Of a stretch of 64,000 nt of DNA, positions 1-9,007 are shown one piece after another. This stretch comes from CALBPI01 sp038529355 (GTDB taxonomy: Bacteria > Pseudomonadota > Gammaproteobacteria > Steroidobacterales > Woeseiaceae), in assembly GCA_038529355.1 (NCBI GenBank), contig JBCBDU010000002.1, positions 1 through 64,000 of the forward strand. The letters run 5' to 3'. The first letter of the stretch is position 1, and each line of letters starts with the position of its first letter. The notes below the pieces were generated by a model. That model saw only the letters and a program-made list of their open reading frames with translations. It had not been told where the DNA came from and ran no database searches. Position numbers and translations under genes: made by a program.

Positions 1-59
1 TGACCCACGAGCTTACGAGTTTACGGGTCAAAGTCTACGTCTTACCCTGCAGAAATAAC

Positions 60-76
60 GTTGATGTCACATCAAC
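60..76. promoter_or_regulatory. Perfect 8-bp inverted repeat
   Basis: GTTGATGT and ACATCAAC flank a single C, giving a 17-bp near-perfect palindrome. It lies downstream of the 3' end of the MFS gene, so it may belong to a gene beyond the left edge of the window. It has the form of a dimeric repressor site, but no regulator can be assigned. Confidence 0.3.
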
Positions 77-216
77 ATCCGATAGGGTGTGGGATTTCGG
101 CGCAAATACAAGCATTAATATCTCACTTTCTGTATTTTCGACGCTGATCGACGTATTTACCGACGATCTATCCGGTATGATATCTGCGCTATGACAAAAA
201 ACACCTGTGGCGCTAA

Positions 217-1458
217 TTATTTCGCAACCCGTTGCCTGCGTTGCAGCGCCTGCGCTGCAGCCGACAGTGCAACGGTGGCCAGCAGACAGTAGGCAGCCAT
301 GACCAGCATTTGTTCCGGCAACGCGATGCCGTGATCGATCAGCGTACCGGTAATCCCGGGGCCCAACGCCGTCGACAGAACCATTGCCGACACAATCAGG
401 GACCGCACGGCGCCCAGATGCTCAGTGCCATAGACTTCCGGCCACAACGCGCCCAGCAATGTCGATGAAATACCGTAGCTGACGCCAACGAGAAAGATCG
501 CCAGCACCAGCGTCCACGGCGCACTGGCCTGGGACAGCACAAGGCAAGCAAGCGCAAGGGGCACCAACAGCAGCGGCAGCAACCGCACCGCACCAAAACG
601 GTCAACCAGCTGCCCCACCAGCAACGCGAACACGACCGTTGTTGCCGCCATCACAATTAGCGAGCTCGCAAACAACGTCGGCGGCCAACCCTGTAACGCG
701 AGCAGATAATCCTGGTGATAGAAAATCGTCGTACCGATAAAGGCAGGCGCGAGCACACCGGTCAACAACACCCAAAACCACGGATCGGCGACCACCTCAC
801 GACGCGTCCATTGCCTTGCATCAACAGGCGCAACCTTGTCATCGGCGTGGGCCATCGACGGCTCGCGCGGCTGCGCATATGCCCAACCGGCTAACGGCAG
901 CCCGACAACCAACAACAATCCCGCTGCTGCATACCAGCCAACTTGATACCCAAAAGCTGTTGCGAGCAACGAGAACGCAATAGGCAACGTTGCCTCGCCA
1001 CCCTGATGACCCAATACAACCAAAGACACCGCGCGACCGCGCGCTGCGGCGAACGAACGACCCGTCGTTGTTAATGCAATGTGGGTCATCATGCCTTGCC
1101 CGGACAATCGCAGCAGATAGATCGCAAGGACGAGCATCAGCACCGATGCCGCATTGGCCGCCATGACCGCGGCCAGTGCCAGCAGCGGCATGAAAATCCG
1201 CAACATGCGTTGCGCCGACCACACGTCAATCAGACGTCCCACAAATGGCAGCGTCACAGCACTGCCCAGCGTCGCCAGCATATACAAGCGGCCGATCTGG
1301 CCATGCGACAGATCGAAAAGCGCCTGCCATTCGGCAATCGATGCAGAAATAAAATACGTTTGACCAAAACTGGAACAGTAGGTCAGCAGAAAGCCGCCGG
1401 CAATCCAGCGAAAGTTGCGTTTGAGAAATGCCAGCATGGGCGCGATGGTACAGCGCAT
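217..1458 (-). CDS. MFS transporter
   Basis: This is a 413-residue major facilitator superfamily permease of the inner membrane, of normal family length, with about twelve hydrophobic segments. An MFS motif A-like loop occurs after TM2 (FVGRLIDVWSAQR, around residue 75), and its counterpart in the second half is VGQLVDRFGAVR. The substrate cannot be read from the sequence. An internal Met at 1437 (MLAFLKRNFRWIAGG) is an equally good start, because no clear Shine-Dalgarno site precedes either. The gene diverges from the large membrane protein at 1556, with about 100 bp of shared upstream DNA. Membership of the superfamily is secure; the role is open. Confidence 0.85.
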   Translation of the reverse strand: MRCTIAPMLAFLKRNFRWIAGGFLLTYCSSFGQTYFISASIAEWQALFDLSHGQIGRLYMLATLGSAVTLPFVGRLIDVWSAQRMLRIFMPLLALAAVMAANAASVLMLVLAIYLLRLSGQGMMTHIALTTTGRSFAAARGRAVSLVVLGHQGGEATLPIAFSLLATAFGYQVGWYAAAGLLLVVGLPLAGWAYAQPREPSMAHADDKVAPVDARQWTRREVVADPWFWVLLTGVLAPAFIGTTIFYHQDYLLALQGWPPTLFASSLIVMAATTVVFALLVGQLVDRFGAVRLLPLLLVPLALACLVLSQASAPWTLVLAIFLVGVSYGISSTLLGALWPEVYGTEHLGAVRSLIVSAMVLSTALGPGITGTLIDHGIALPEQMLVMAAYCLLATVALSAAAQALQRRQRVAK

Positions 1459-1555
1459 TAAGCGTTACGCGCTGATAAATTTCTGAGCGCCGCCGCAAAT
1501 GATCGCTACGAAAATGCTATCTTGCCGCAAGCCCGAACATTACCGGAATCACACC

Positions 1556-4500
1556 ATGCGTTACTTATCGGTTGCCTGCCTGCTGTTGTTTGTGTTCCCA
1601 CCTGTCGCGCACGGCCAACGCGCCGTTGTCATTCCCGAGGACCTGCAGCAATGGCAAGACTGGGTGCTGCACGATGCGGCTGAATTCACCTGTCCGCTGG
1701 ATGCATCGAAGAATGAGGATGGCGACGCTCATCGCTGTTTGTGGCCGGAAACGCTCAACATCAATATTGATGCGCAAGGCGCGAGATTTTCACAAACGGT
1801 CACCGTGTTCGCCGATACCACGCTGGTCGCGCTGCCGGGCAGCACGCGCTATTGGCCACAGTCCGTCACGGCCAACGGTACGCCGACGCCGGTCGTCGCC
1901 GACAACAATCTGCCAACAGTGTTCTTGCCACCAGGCACGCATCAGCTGCGCGGCCAATTGCGCTGGACCCAGCGCCCGGCGCAACTGCCGATTCCGGCAG
2001 CAACAGGCCTCATTGCACTGACAATCAATGGCGATGCCGTATCGCGGCCGAACCGTAAGACCGGCAGTTTGTGGCTGGCGCCGCGCGTCGCGCAAAAGAG
2101 CAGCACGCAAGACAACATCGAAACGGTCGTACATCGACTGGTTCGTGATGGCATGCCGACGCGATTGATCACGCGCATCGCACTCGATGTGTCCGGCAGT
2201 GTGCGCGAAACAAATCTGGATGCGGTGCTCCCGGAAGGTTTTGTGCCTGTGCGGCTAAACAGTGATTTGCCGGTACGGCTTGAGGCCGACGGTAATCTGG
2301 GCGTGCAAATACGCCCGGGCAACTGGCTCATCGAACTGGAGGCGCGTGGCACCGGCACACTCAACACCGTGACACTGCCCGTGAGCGGCAACAATATGCC
2401 GACGCGCGAAGTCTGGAGCTACTCAAGCGGTGACCGGTTGCGAATCACAACGGCAAGCGGCCCGACGCCGGTTGATCCAACGCAATCCGAAGTCCCGTCA
2501 GCATGGCGCGCCTTGCCGGCATTCCAAATCGTTGCCGGGCAAGCGCTGACCATTGACGAACGCAGCCGCGGCAAAACTGTCGGCGACAATCGGCTACAAC
2601 TACAGCGAACGTTGTGGCGCGATTTTGATGGCGACGGCTTCACTTTTGTGGACACGGTGCAAGGCGCGATGACACGCGATTGGCGTCTCGACATGAGCGC
2701 CCCGTTTGCACTGCAAGGCGCAAGCTCGGCGGGCGACGATTTGCTGATCACACGTAACGCGACGGATGATGCCGCCGGCGTTGAGCTGCGCCGCAGCGAC
2801 GTGCAATTGCGCGCGAGTGGCCGCGTCGCAGGCCAAAACACACTGCCGATCGCCGGATGGGACACGCGCTTTGACAGCGTGGATATTCTGGTCAGCTTGC
2901 CAAGCGGCACACGACTGCTGGCCGCGCCCGGCGCAGACTACGCCGGCGGCACCTGGTTTGCGCAGTGGCAGCTCATTCACTTTTTCGTGCTGCTGATTTC
3001 TTCGGTAGCCGCCACTCGTGTGTTTGGCGTTGGCATTGGCGCGCTGACGCTGCTCACGTTGTTGCTGAGCATTCACGAATTCAACGCACCGCAATACATC
3101 TGGCTGAATTTGTTGATCGCGGCCGCGCTCGTCAACGTGGCTCCCGAAGGCAAGCTGCGCACGCTCGTGCGTCGCTATCAGCAGCTCAGCCTTGTCGCGC
3201 TGGCATTTATCGTCGTGCCGTTTGCGCTAGGTCAACTACGCGCTGCCATTTATCCGCAGCTCGATGTGCCTGGCCCGCGGTTTTATCAGGGCGACGCTTT
3301 CAGTAGAACACAACAAGCACGCGCTGTTGTCGAACCCGAAGCAGACATGGTGCAAGCAATGCGCAGCTCGAAAAGCGGCGCCGAGCAAAGTGACGAGATT
3401 GTCGTCACAGCTAGTCGCCTACCGGCCAAACGCTATGAACGCTATGCCGCCGACGCGCTCGTGCAAGTCGGCCCGGGCGTTCCAACCTGGTCGCAAGTCA
3501 ACTATCGGCTGCGCTGGAGCAGCCCGGTGAGCGCAGACCAAACGATGCGCCTGGTGATCATGCCGCGTAGCCTCGTGCGCGTGTGGCGCGTGCTGATGGT
3601 GATATTGATCGGCGCACTGACTGCCGTGTTCATACTGGACGCATTAAAGCGGCTGCAATTGCCGCGCTGGTTGCGCCCGAAAACCGCCGCAACGACCGCA
3701 GCCGTTTTGCTCGCGCTCGGCGTGTCGGCGCCAGAGCCTGCAATCGCGGACGACTTACCGTCCGGCGAGTTGCTCGAACAACTCAAACAGCGGCTCACCG
3801 AATCGCCCTTGTGCGCGCCGCAGTGCGTATCGATGACACGCGCAGACGTCGTGGTCGATGATCGCGTGTTGCGCATGACGCTGCAGGTTGACGCCTACGC
3901 AGATACGGCCGCCGCGTTACCGGGTTCGCTTGAGGGCTGGCGGCCAACCGACATTCGCATCAATGGCCAGCGCACCGGGCGCGCGTTCCGCGATCGTGAA
4001 GATCAACTATACGTGCTCGTCCGACCGGGCATTAACACAATCGTCGTCACCGGGCCTCTACCAGCCGATACCAGCTTTACCGTGCCATTCCCGTTGCCAC
4101 CGCGCGCGATCAGCGTCGACAACAGCGAGCGTTGGTTCATCGCCGGCATCGACCAGCAGCGGCTGGTCGGTGGCGCATTGCAATTTACGCAACAGCAAAC
4201 AACGACAGGCACCGAAGAGCGTTGGTCAGCCAGTCGTTTCCCGGCGTTTGTGCGCGTCGAGCGACAACTGACGTTAGGCGTGGACTGGACCGTCAGCACA
4301 CGCGTGATTCGGGAGTCGCCACAACGCGGCGCGTTTACCGTCGATGTCGGCCTCATTGACGGTGAACAGGTGACCAGCGAAGACGTGCGCGTCGCACAAG
4401 CACGCAATATCGCGACGGTGCCATTCAGCGACGGCACCCGTCAGGTCTCGTGGCAATCGATTCTGCCGCGGCAATCGCCGCTGATCCTCACTGCCACCGA

Positions 4501-5605
4501 TGCGGGTTCATATTACGAAGTCTGGACCCTCAATATTGGCGCAACGTGGCGGGCAGCGTTTGACGGCGTGCCGGAAAGCCAGGCCAATGCTGCCACCGGC
4601 GACTTTCGCTCGGCAGTCTTTTTCCCGCGCCCCGGCGAAGTGTTAAACGTGGCTGCCGACCGACCGGCACCGGTCGATGGTAGTACGCTCGTTTTCGACA
4701 GCGTGGATATCGCAACAACCGTTGGCGCACGCCTTCAGAAGACGCTACTACAATTGAACTATCGCGCAACGCGCGGCGCGCAACATGTGTTGCAACTGCC
4801 AGCCGACGCAAGCGTTACCGAAGTACGCCAGGATGATGTCGTGACGCCGCTTCGCAGTGAAAATGGCGCACTAACGCTGCCGATCGTGCCGGGCAGCCAT
4901 AACATCGCCATTCAATGGCAGACTGACCAGCCTGTTGCGTTGCAAACGGCTGCGGCCAAATTCGACGTCGGCGCACCGATCAGCAATATCCAGACACGCA
5001 TCACGCTGCCGCGCGAGCGCTGGATCATTGCCGTAGGCGGCGTTGGTCAGGGACCGGCAATTTTGTATTGGTCCGCGCTGACTGCCTTGTTGCTGATCGC
5101 CGCGGTACTCAGCCGCATTCCGCTGACACCGCTCGGTGCCACGCAGTGGATATTGCTTGGTCTGGGTTTCAGCGTGTTTTCGTGGCCTGTGTTTTTCCTG
5201 ATTGCGGTATGGTTGTTACTGCTTGGCAGCAAAACGCGCTGGCAACCACAAACTCCAGTTTGGGCTTACAACCTTGCACAAGCCGCGTTGATCTTTATGA
5301 GCATCAGCGCGCTGGGCGCCATTGTCGTGAGTTTGCCGGTCGGGCTGTTAGGCAATGCTGACATGGGCATTACCGGTAGCGGCTCTTACGGCAGCACGCT
5401 TGCATGGTTGCAAGACCGCAGCGGCGGCGCTATGCCGGCCGCCCACGTGCTGTCGCTACCTGCCTGGTGCTTCAAAGGGCTGATATTGGTGTGGGCGTTG
5501 TGGCTCAGCCTTGCGTTGCTGCGTTGGTTGCCGTGGGCCTGGCAACGACTCAGCGATGACGGTTTGTGGCGCTCAAAGACGATCGCGACCGCTGCTGATT
5601 CGTAA
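1556..5605 (+). CDS. Large inner-membrane/periplasmic protein of unknown function
   Basis: A 1349-residue protein I cannot assign to a named family. The start at 1556 is chosen over the in-frame ATG at 1499 because it gives a clean signal peptide (MRYLSVACLLLFVFPPVAHG). A long, probably periplasmic beta-rich region follows to about residue 465. A hydrophobic cluster lies at about 470-565, a further segment at about 672-699, then a second periplasmic-like region that begins with a signal-like stretch (GVSAPEPAIADD). Four or five transmembrane helices close the C-terminus. Around residue 613, in the first inter-membrane loop, is DEIVVTASR, the sequence typical of TonB-receptor plug N-termini. 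The duplicated soluble/membrane layout suggests an envelope scaffold, but this is inference. A strong hairpin follows the stop. Confidence 0.8.
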   Translation: MRYLSVACLLLFVFPPVAHGQRAVVIPEDLQQWQDWVLHDAAEFTCPLDASKNEDGDAHRCLWPETLNINIDAQGARFSQTVTVFADTTLVALPGSTRYWPQSVTANGTPTPVVADNNLPTVFLPPGTHQLRGQLRWTQRPAQLPIPAATGLIALTINGDAVSRPNRKTGSLWLAPRVAQKSSTQDNIETVVHRLVRDGMPTRLITRIALDVSGSVRETNLDAVLPEGFVPVRLNSDLPVRLEADGNLGVQIRPGNWLIELEARGTGTLNTVTLPVSGNNMPTREVWSYSSGDRLRITTASGPTPVDPTQSEVPSAWRALPAFQIVAGQALTIDERSRGKTVGDNRLQLQRTLWRDFDGDGFTFVDTVQGAMTRDWRLDMSAPFALQGASSAGDDLLITRNATDDAAGVELRRSDVQLRASGRVAGQNTLPIAGWDTRFDSVDILVSLPSGTRLLAAPGADYAGGTWFAQWQLIHFFVLLISSVAATRVFGVGIGALTLLTLLLSIHEFNAPQYIWLNLLIAAALVNVAPEGKLRTLVRRYQQLSLVALAFIVVPFALGQLRAAIYPQLDVPGPRFYQGDAFSRTQQARAVVEPEADMVQAMRSSKSGAEQSDEIVVTASRLPAKRYERYAADALVQVGPGVPTWSQVNYRLRWSSPVSADQTMRLVIMPRSLVRVWRVLMVILIGALTAVFILDALKRLQLPRWLRPKTAATTAAVLLALGVSAPEPAIADDLPSGELLEQLKQRLTESPLCAPQCVSMTRADVVVDDRVLRMTLQVDAYADTAAALPGSLEGWRPTDIRINGQRTGRAFRDREDQLYVLVRPGINTIVVTGPLPADTSFTVPFPLPPRAISVDNSERWFIAGIDQQRLVGGALQFTQQQTTTGTEERWSASRFPAFVRVERQLTLGVDWTVSTRVIRESPQRGAFTVDVGLIDGEQVTSEDVRVAQARNIATVPFSDGTRQVSWQSILPRQSPLILTATDAGSYYEVWTLNIGATWRAAFDGVPESQANAATGDFRSAVFFPRPGEVLNVAADRPAPVDGSTLVFDSVDIATTVGARLQKTLLQLNYRATRGAQHVLQLPADASVTEVRQDDVVTPLRSENGALTLPIVPGSHNIAIQWQTDQPVALQTAAAKFDVGAPISNIQTRITLPRERWIIAVGGVGQGPAILYWSALTALLLIAAVLSRIPLTPLGATQWILLGLGFSVFSWPVFFLIAVWLLLLGSKTRWQPQTPVWAYNLAQAALIFMSISALGAIVVSLPVGLLGNADMGITGSGSYGSTLAWLQDRSGGAMPAAHVLSLPAWCFKGLILVWALWLSLALLRWLPWAWQRLSDDGLWRSKTIATAADS

Positions 5606-5611
5606 GCAATA

Positions 5612-5651
5612 CGCACGCTGCGCCGCATCACTCGATGCGGCGCAACGTGCG
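5612..5651. terminator. Strong hairpin between convergent genes
   Basis: An 11-bp perfect stem (TGCGCCGCATC / GATGCGGCGCA, loop ACTC) is extended by a further six pairs after one mismatch. It lies exactly between the convergent stops at 5605 and 5656. There is no long U-tract, but position and stability fit a bidirectional terminator. Confidence 0.65.
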
Positions 5652-5655
5652 ACGA

Positions 5656-6228
5656 TCAGAATCGGTACAACACGCCGACCGACAACAACGACACGTCCGT
5701 GTCTTCAAGATCAAAGATCTCGTATTCGCCGCGCACTTCCAGTGGCCCCAGACCGAACGCAGCGCCAACTCCATAGCCCAGATCGGTGCCGTCTTCGCTG
5801 GCACTGACATCGGCGATGGAAGCATCGACTTCCCACGCGATCAAACCGAGTTTGCCGTACAGATCGATTAGGCCGGCATTGAAGGTAACGATGCCCCACG
5901 CGTTAAGACCGGTCGTATCCAATGTCAGCTCTTCGCCAACGACATCGATCTCGGGTGCACCGAAATCGACGTAGCCGATTTCCGCGGAGATATCGACCAG
6001 CGGCAAGTCAAACGTATAGCCGGCAAAAAATTCGATAGCCGTGTCGTCTTCGTCTAATGAGCTTGGCACGTTCGGCACGCCGATATCGCCAATCTCTGCT
6101 TCGAAGTTTGCACCGCCGGCAGCGGCGCCAATATAGAATCCGCTGTCGGCCGCGGCCGTCGTTGCACAAATCGCAAGACTGGTCGCAACAATCGACGCCA
6201 TCAGTTTCAGTTCATTCTTGAGTGTCAT
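5656..6228 (-). CDS. Small outer-membrane beta-barrel protein
   Basis: A 190-residue exported protein. The start at 6228 is supported by an AGGAGATTTG ribosome site just upstream and by the signal peptide it creates (cleavage near ATTAAA-DSGFYIG). The mature chain alternates polar and hydrophobic residues in the manner of an eight-stranded OmpA/OmpX-type barrel, with acidic extracellular loops (for example SLDEDDTAIE), and ends in YRF, the C-terminal aromatic signal recognised by the BAM machinery. No substrate or enzymatic motif is visible. Convergent with the large membrane protein. Confidence 0.75.
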   Translation of the reverse strand: MTLKNELKLMASIVATSLAICATTAAADSGFYIGAAAGGANFEAEIGDIGVPNVPSSLDEDDTAIEFFAGYTFDLPLVDISAEIGYVDFGAPEIDVVGEELTLDTTGLNAWGIVTFNAGLIDLYGKLGLIAWEVDASIADVSASEDGTDLGYGVGAAFGLGPLEVRGEYEIFDLEDTDVSLLSVGVLYRF

Positions 6229-6420
6229 CACAAATCTCCTTGTTGCAATCGGCAACGCAGGTCGGCCGGCGCTGTCTGAACTTGCGCCCGACCGGCCACG
6301 TATACTCGATGCACACCAACACGGTTGCGGCGCAAAACTAACACGATGCGCAACGAATCGCGTGACGCAATTCACGATTAGTAGCCAATCTGCGACACAC
6401 GCGTCGTGCCGGCAGCGCTA

Positions 6421-7269
6421 TCAACCGATGCGCGTTTTGCTCACTGGCAGATCCACGAACCGACCAGCACGCTGTTCACTGCGCGCGTGTATCGCTTCGG
6501 CTACTTCGTCGGACTGCATCATGCTGGCATTCCAGATGCCCACATAATCCAGCGTATCGGCAGTGCTGTGATCACGGGCATAGTGGATCATGCGCTTGCA
6601 ACCGTACACGGCCAACGGCGCCTTGGTCGCGATGTTTGCGGCAATTTCCATGACACCGTCAAGCATTTGCGCGTGGTCGGCGAACACCTGATTGGCTAGC
6701 CCCCAGCGATAGGCCTCGGCGGCCGGCAGCGCAGCACCAGTGAAACACATCTGCTTCACCAGCCCTTCTGGAATCAATTTCGTCAGACGCGGAAACGTAC
6801 CGACGTCGGCGGTCATCGCGATGTTTGTCTCTTCGACCGAGAAAAACGCATCTTCGGTGACGTAGCGAAGATCGCACGCCGTCGCCAGATCGACGCCACC
6901 ACCAATGCAGCCACCCTGAATCGCCGCCAGCACCGGCATCCGCGCCTGCTCAATTGCGTTGAATGCATGCTGCAACAACTGAACGTGCTCATAAAAACGG
7001 ATACCCGCCAGTTTTTGTGTAGTGTCGGGCGTCTCGTCAGGCGCACGGTCATCGTGACCGAACATCGCAAGATCGATCCCGGCGGTAAAATGCGGACCCG
7101 TCGAACTGATGACAATGACACGCGCTTTGGCATTGTGGTCGATATCAGCAATGATCTGCGGCAACTCGTTCCAGAACGCTGCGTTCATGCTGTTGCGCTT
7201 TTCCGGCCGCTTCATCGTGATGTGCGCAATCGCATCCTCAATGTGGACATCAAAACACTGATAGGTCAT
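6421..7269 (-). CDS. Delta(3,5)-Delta(2,4)-dienoyl-CoA isomerase-type crotonase
   Basis: A 282-residue crotonase-superfamily enzyme. The best match by eye is the ECH1 dienoyl-CoA isomerase group: GGCIGGGVD, then a conserved VEETNIA-like stretch and TADVGT. Asp127, Glu147 and Asp155 have the same 20- and 28-residue spacing as the catalytic Asp/Glu/Asp triad of rat ECH1 (176/196/204). The oxyanion-hole regions (FTAGIDL and QGGCIGGG) are intact. The start at 7269 is preferred because homology begins at TYQCFDVHI. The expected role is beta-oxidation of unsaturated fatty acids. It diverges from the dehydratase gene at 7384, so the two may share regulation. Confidence 0.82.
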   Translation of the reverse strand: MTYQCFDVHIEDAIAHITMKRPEKRNSMNAAFWNELPQIIADIDHNAKARVIVISSTGPHFTAGIDLAMFGHDDRAPDETPDTTQKLAGIRFYEHVQLLQHAFNAIEQARMPVLAAIQGGCIGGGVDLATACDLRYVTEDAFFSVEETNIAMTADVGTFPRLTKLIPEGLVKQMCFTGAALPAAEAYRWGLANQVFADHAQMLDGVMEIAANIATKAPLAVYGCKRMIHYARDHSTADTLDYVGIWNASMMQSDEVAEAIHARSEQRAGRFVDLPVSKTRIG

Positions 7270-7383
7270 TCGAACTACTCCGGATCGGCGGCGTGGCACC
7301 CATTGCGCACACCATCAAAGACGTCGATGTTACCGCGTTGCGCGAGCAGCGTGGCGACGGTGTAGCATGTAGCCAAACGAACG

Positions 7384-8934
7384 ATGGATAACGCCATGGC
7401 CAGCAATGCACCTCAGCAACCAGAAACGACGATGATTACCACCGGTGAACAATACATCGACAGCCTGCGTGGCAGAAATCTGCAGGTGTTCCTGTTCGGT
7501 GAACGGGTCGACGAGCCGGTCGACCATCCGGTGATTCGCCCGTCGATTAATGCCGTTGCGAAAACCTACGACCTCGCCGAGCAACATCCGGAACTTGCCG
7601 GTGCGATGTCGCCGTTAACCGGCGAGCGCGTGAATCGCTTTACGCATGTCGCCACCAGTGCCGAAGATCTTGTCATGCAGAACAAAATGCAGCGTCGGCT
7701 CGGGCAGTTGACCGGCACGTGTTTCCAACGCTGCGTCGGCATGGACGCAATCAACGCGTTGCACTCGGTCACGCACGATATCGATGCAGCGCATGACACG
7801 CCCTACCATGAGCGCTTTGTCGATTTTGTGACGATGATCCAGCGCGGCGGACTGGTCATCGGTGGCGCAATGACCGACGTCAAAGGCGATCGCAGCAAAG
7901 CGCCGCATGCACAAACCGACCCTGACCTGTATGTACACGTGACGCGTCGCACCGATGCCGGCGTCTACATCAGCGGCGCAAAAGCGCATCAGACCGGCTG
8001 CATCAACGCGCACTGGTTGCTCGTGATGCCCACACTGCGCCTCGGTGAAGCAGACCGCGACTACGCCATCGTCGGCGCATTGCCTGCGGATAGTGATGGC
8101 ATCACCTACATCTACGGACGCCAGTCATGCGACACGCGCGCACTGGAAGGCGGCGATATTGACGTCGGCAATGCGCAGTATGGCGGGCAAGAGGCAATGA
8201 TAATCTTCGACGACGTGTTCATCCCGCATGAACACATCTTCATGGATGGCGAGTACGCATTTGCTGCATCGTTGGTCGAGCGCTTCACCTGCTATCACCG
8301 CCGCAGCTATGTCTGCAAATCAGGGGTCGGCGATGTGTTGATTGGCGCGGCGGCGACGATTGCCGACTACAACGGTGTCGACAAGGCTTCGCACATCAAG
8401 GACAAGCTCGTTGAGATGACGCACCTGAACGAGACGATTTACAGCACTGGCGTTGCCGCCAGCTATCACGCTACCGAATTGCCGTCGGGGGTATACATCA
8501 GCGATGACATGATGGCGAATGTGTGCAAACACCACGTGACAAAGATGCCATACGAGATCGGTCGCCTCGCACAGGATCTTGCCGGAGGCCTCGTGGTCAC
8601 GGCGCCGTCCGAGCAGGATCTGAAACACCCGGACATCGGACCATTGGTCGACAAGTATTTAAAGGGTCGCGACGAGATTTCGACCGAGGACCGGCTGCGT
8701 ATTCTGCGTCTGATCGAGAACATGACACTCGGTCGCAATGCCGTTGGCTATCTCACCGAATCGATGCATGGCGCCGGCTCTCCGCAAGCGCAACGCATCC
8801 AGATTGGTCGCCAGATGCAGCTTGATTTCAAGAAGCAGTTAGCGCAAACGCTGGCTGGCATTGATAGCGATTCCGCAAACGAGATCGGCGACGAGCTGAC
8901 CCACTTCATGCGTAATGTGTTTAAGAGTGTTTAA
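7384..8934 (+). CDS. 4-hydroxybutyryl-CoA dehydratase-type enzyme (AbfD/HpaB superfamily)
   Basis: A 516-residue flavoprotein of the HpaB/AbfD superfamily. AbfD dehydrates 4-hydroxybutyryl-CoA to crotonyl-CoA using FAD and a [4Fe-4S] cluster held by two Cys of a CxxxC, one His and one Cys. Here TCFQRC supplies C113 and C117, and YHRRSYVC supplies H305 and C311. These ligands, absent from plain FAD monooxygenases of the HpaB type, favour the dehydratase. The His-to-Cys spacing is six, one less than I recall for the clostridial enzyme (H292/C299). The start is uncertain: Met17 at 7432 would give family-like numbering (C97), but neither start has a strong ribosome site. Its partner may be the divergent crotonase. 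The physiological substrate in this organism is not shown. Confidence 0.75.
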   Translation: MDNAMASNAPQQPETTMITTGEQYIDSLRGRNLQVFLFGERVDEPVDHPVIRPSINAVAKTYDLAEQHPELAGAMSPLTGERVNRFTHVATSAEDLVMQNKMQRRLGQLTGTCFQRCVGMDAINALHSVTHDIDAAHDTPYHERFVDFVTMIQRGGLVIGGAMTDVKGDRSKAPHAQTDPDLYVHVTRRTDAGVYISGAKAHQTGCINAHWLLVMPTLRLGEADRDYAIVGALPADSDGITYIYGRQSCDTRALEGGDIDVGNAQYGGQEAMIIFDDVFIPHEHIFMDGEYAFAASLVERFTCYHRRSYVCKSGVGDVLIGAAATIADYNGVDKASHIKDKLVEMTHLNETIYSTGVAASYHATELPSGVYISDDMMANVCKHHVTKMPYEIGRLAQDLAGGLVVTAPSEQDLKHPDIGPLVDKYLKGRDEISTEDRLRILRLIENMTLGRNAVGYLTESMHGAGSPQAQRIQIGRQMQLDFKKQLAQTLAGIDSDSANEIGDELTHFMRNVFKSV

Positions 8935-8944
8935 GAGTGTTTAG
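8915..8944 (+). repeat. Three tandem copies of a 10-bp unit over the stop codon
   Basis: Three near-identical copies of (A)GTGTTTAAG span the end of the dehydratase gene, with the TAA at 8932-8934 in the second copy. The unit is not a multiple of three, so slippage would alter the last residues. Confidence 0.6.
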
Positions 8945-8964
8945 AGCGAGCCGAGCCCGCCACG

Positions 8965-8997
8965 CCGCAGACAAGTCAATGAGAGACTTGCCTGCGG
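8965..8997. terminator. Hairpin between convergent genes
   Basis: CCGCAG-A-CAAGTC pairs with GACTTG-C-CTGCGG around a 7-base loop: twelve pairs with one mismatch. It sits between the convergent stops at 8934 and 9008. No U-run follows on either strand. Confidence 0.55.
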
Positions 8998-9007
8998 TGG
9001 CCATATC

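Noticed and set aside
7384..8934. 4-hydroxyphenylacetate 3-monooxygenase (HpaB) as the call
   Set aside because: The CxxxC and His...Cys cluster ligands are those of AbfD dehydratases, not of HpaB.
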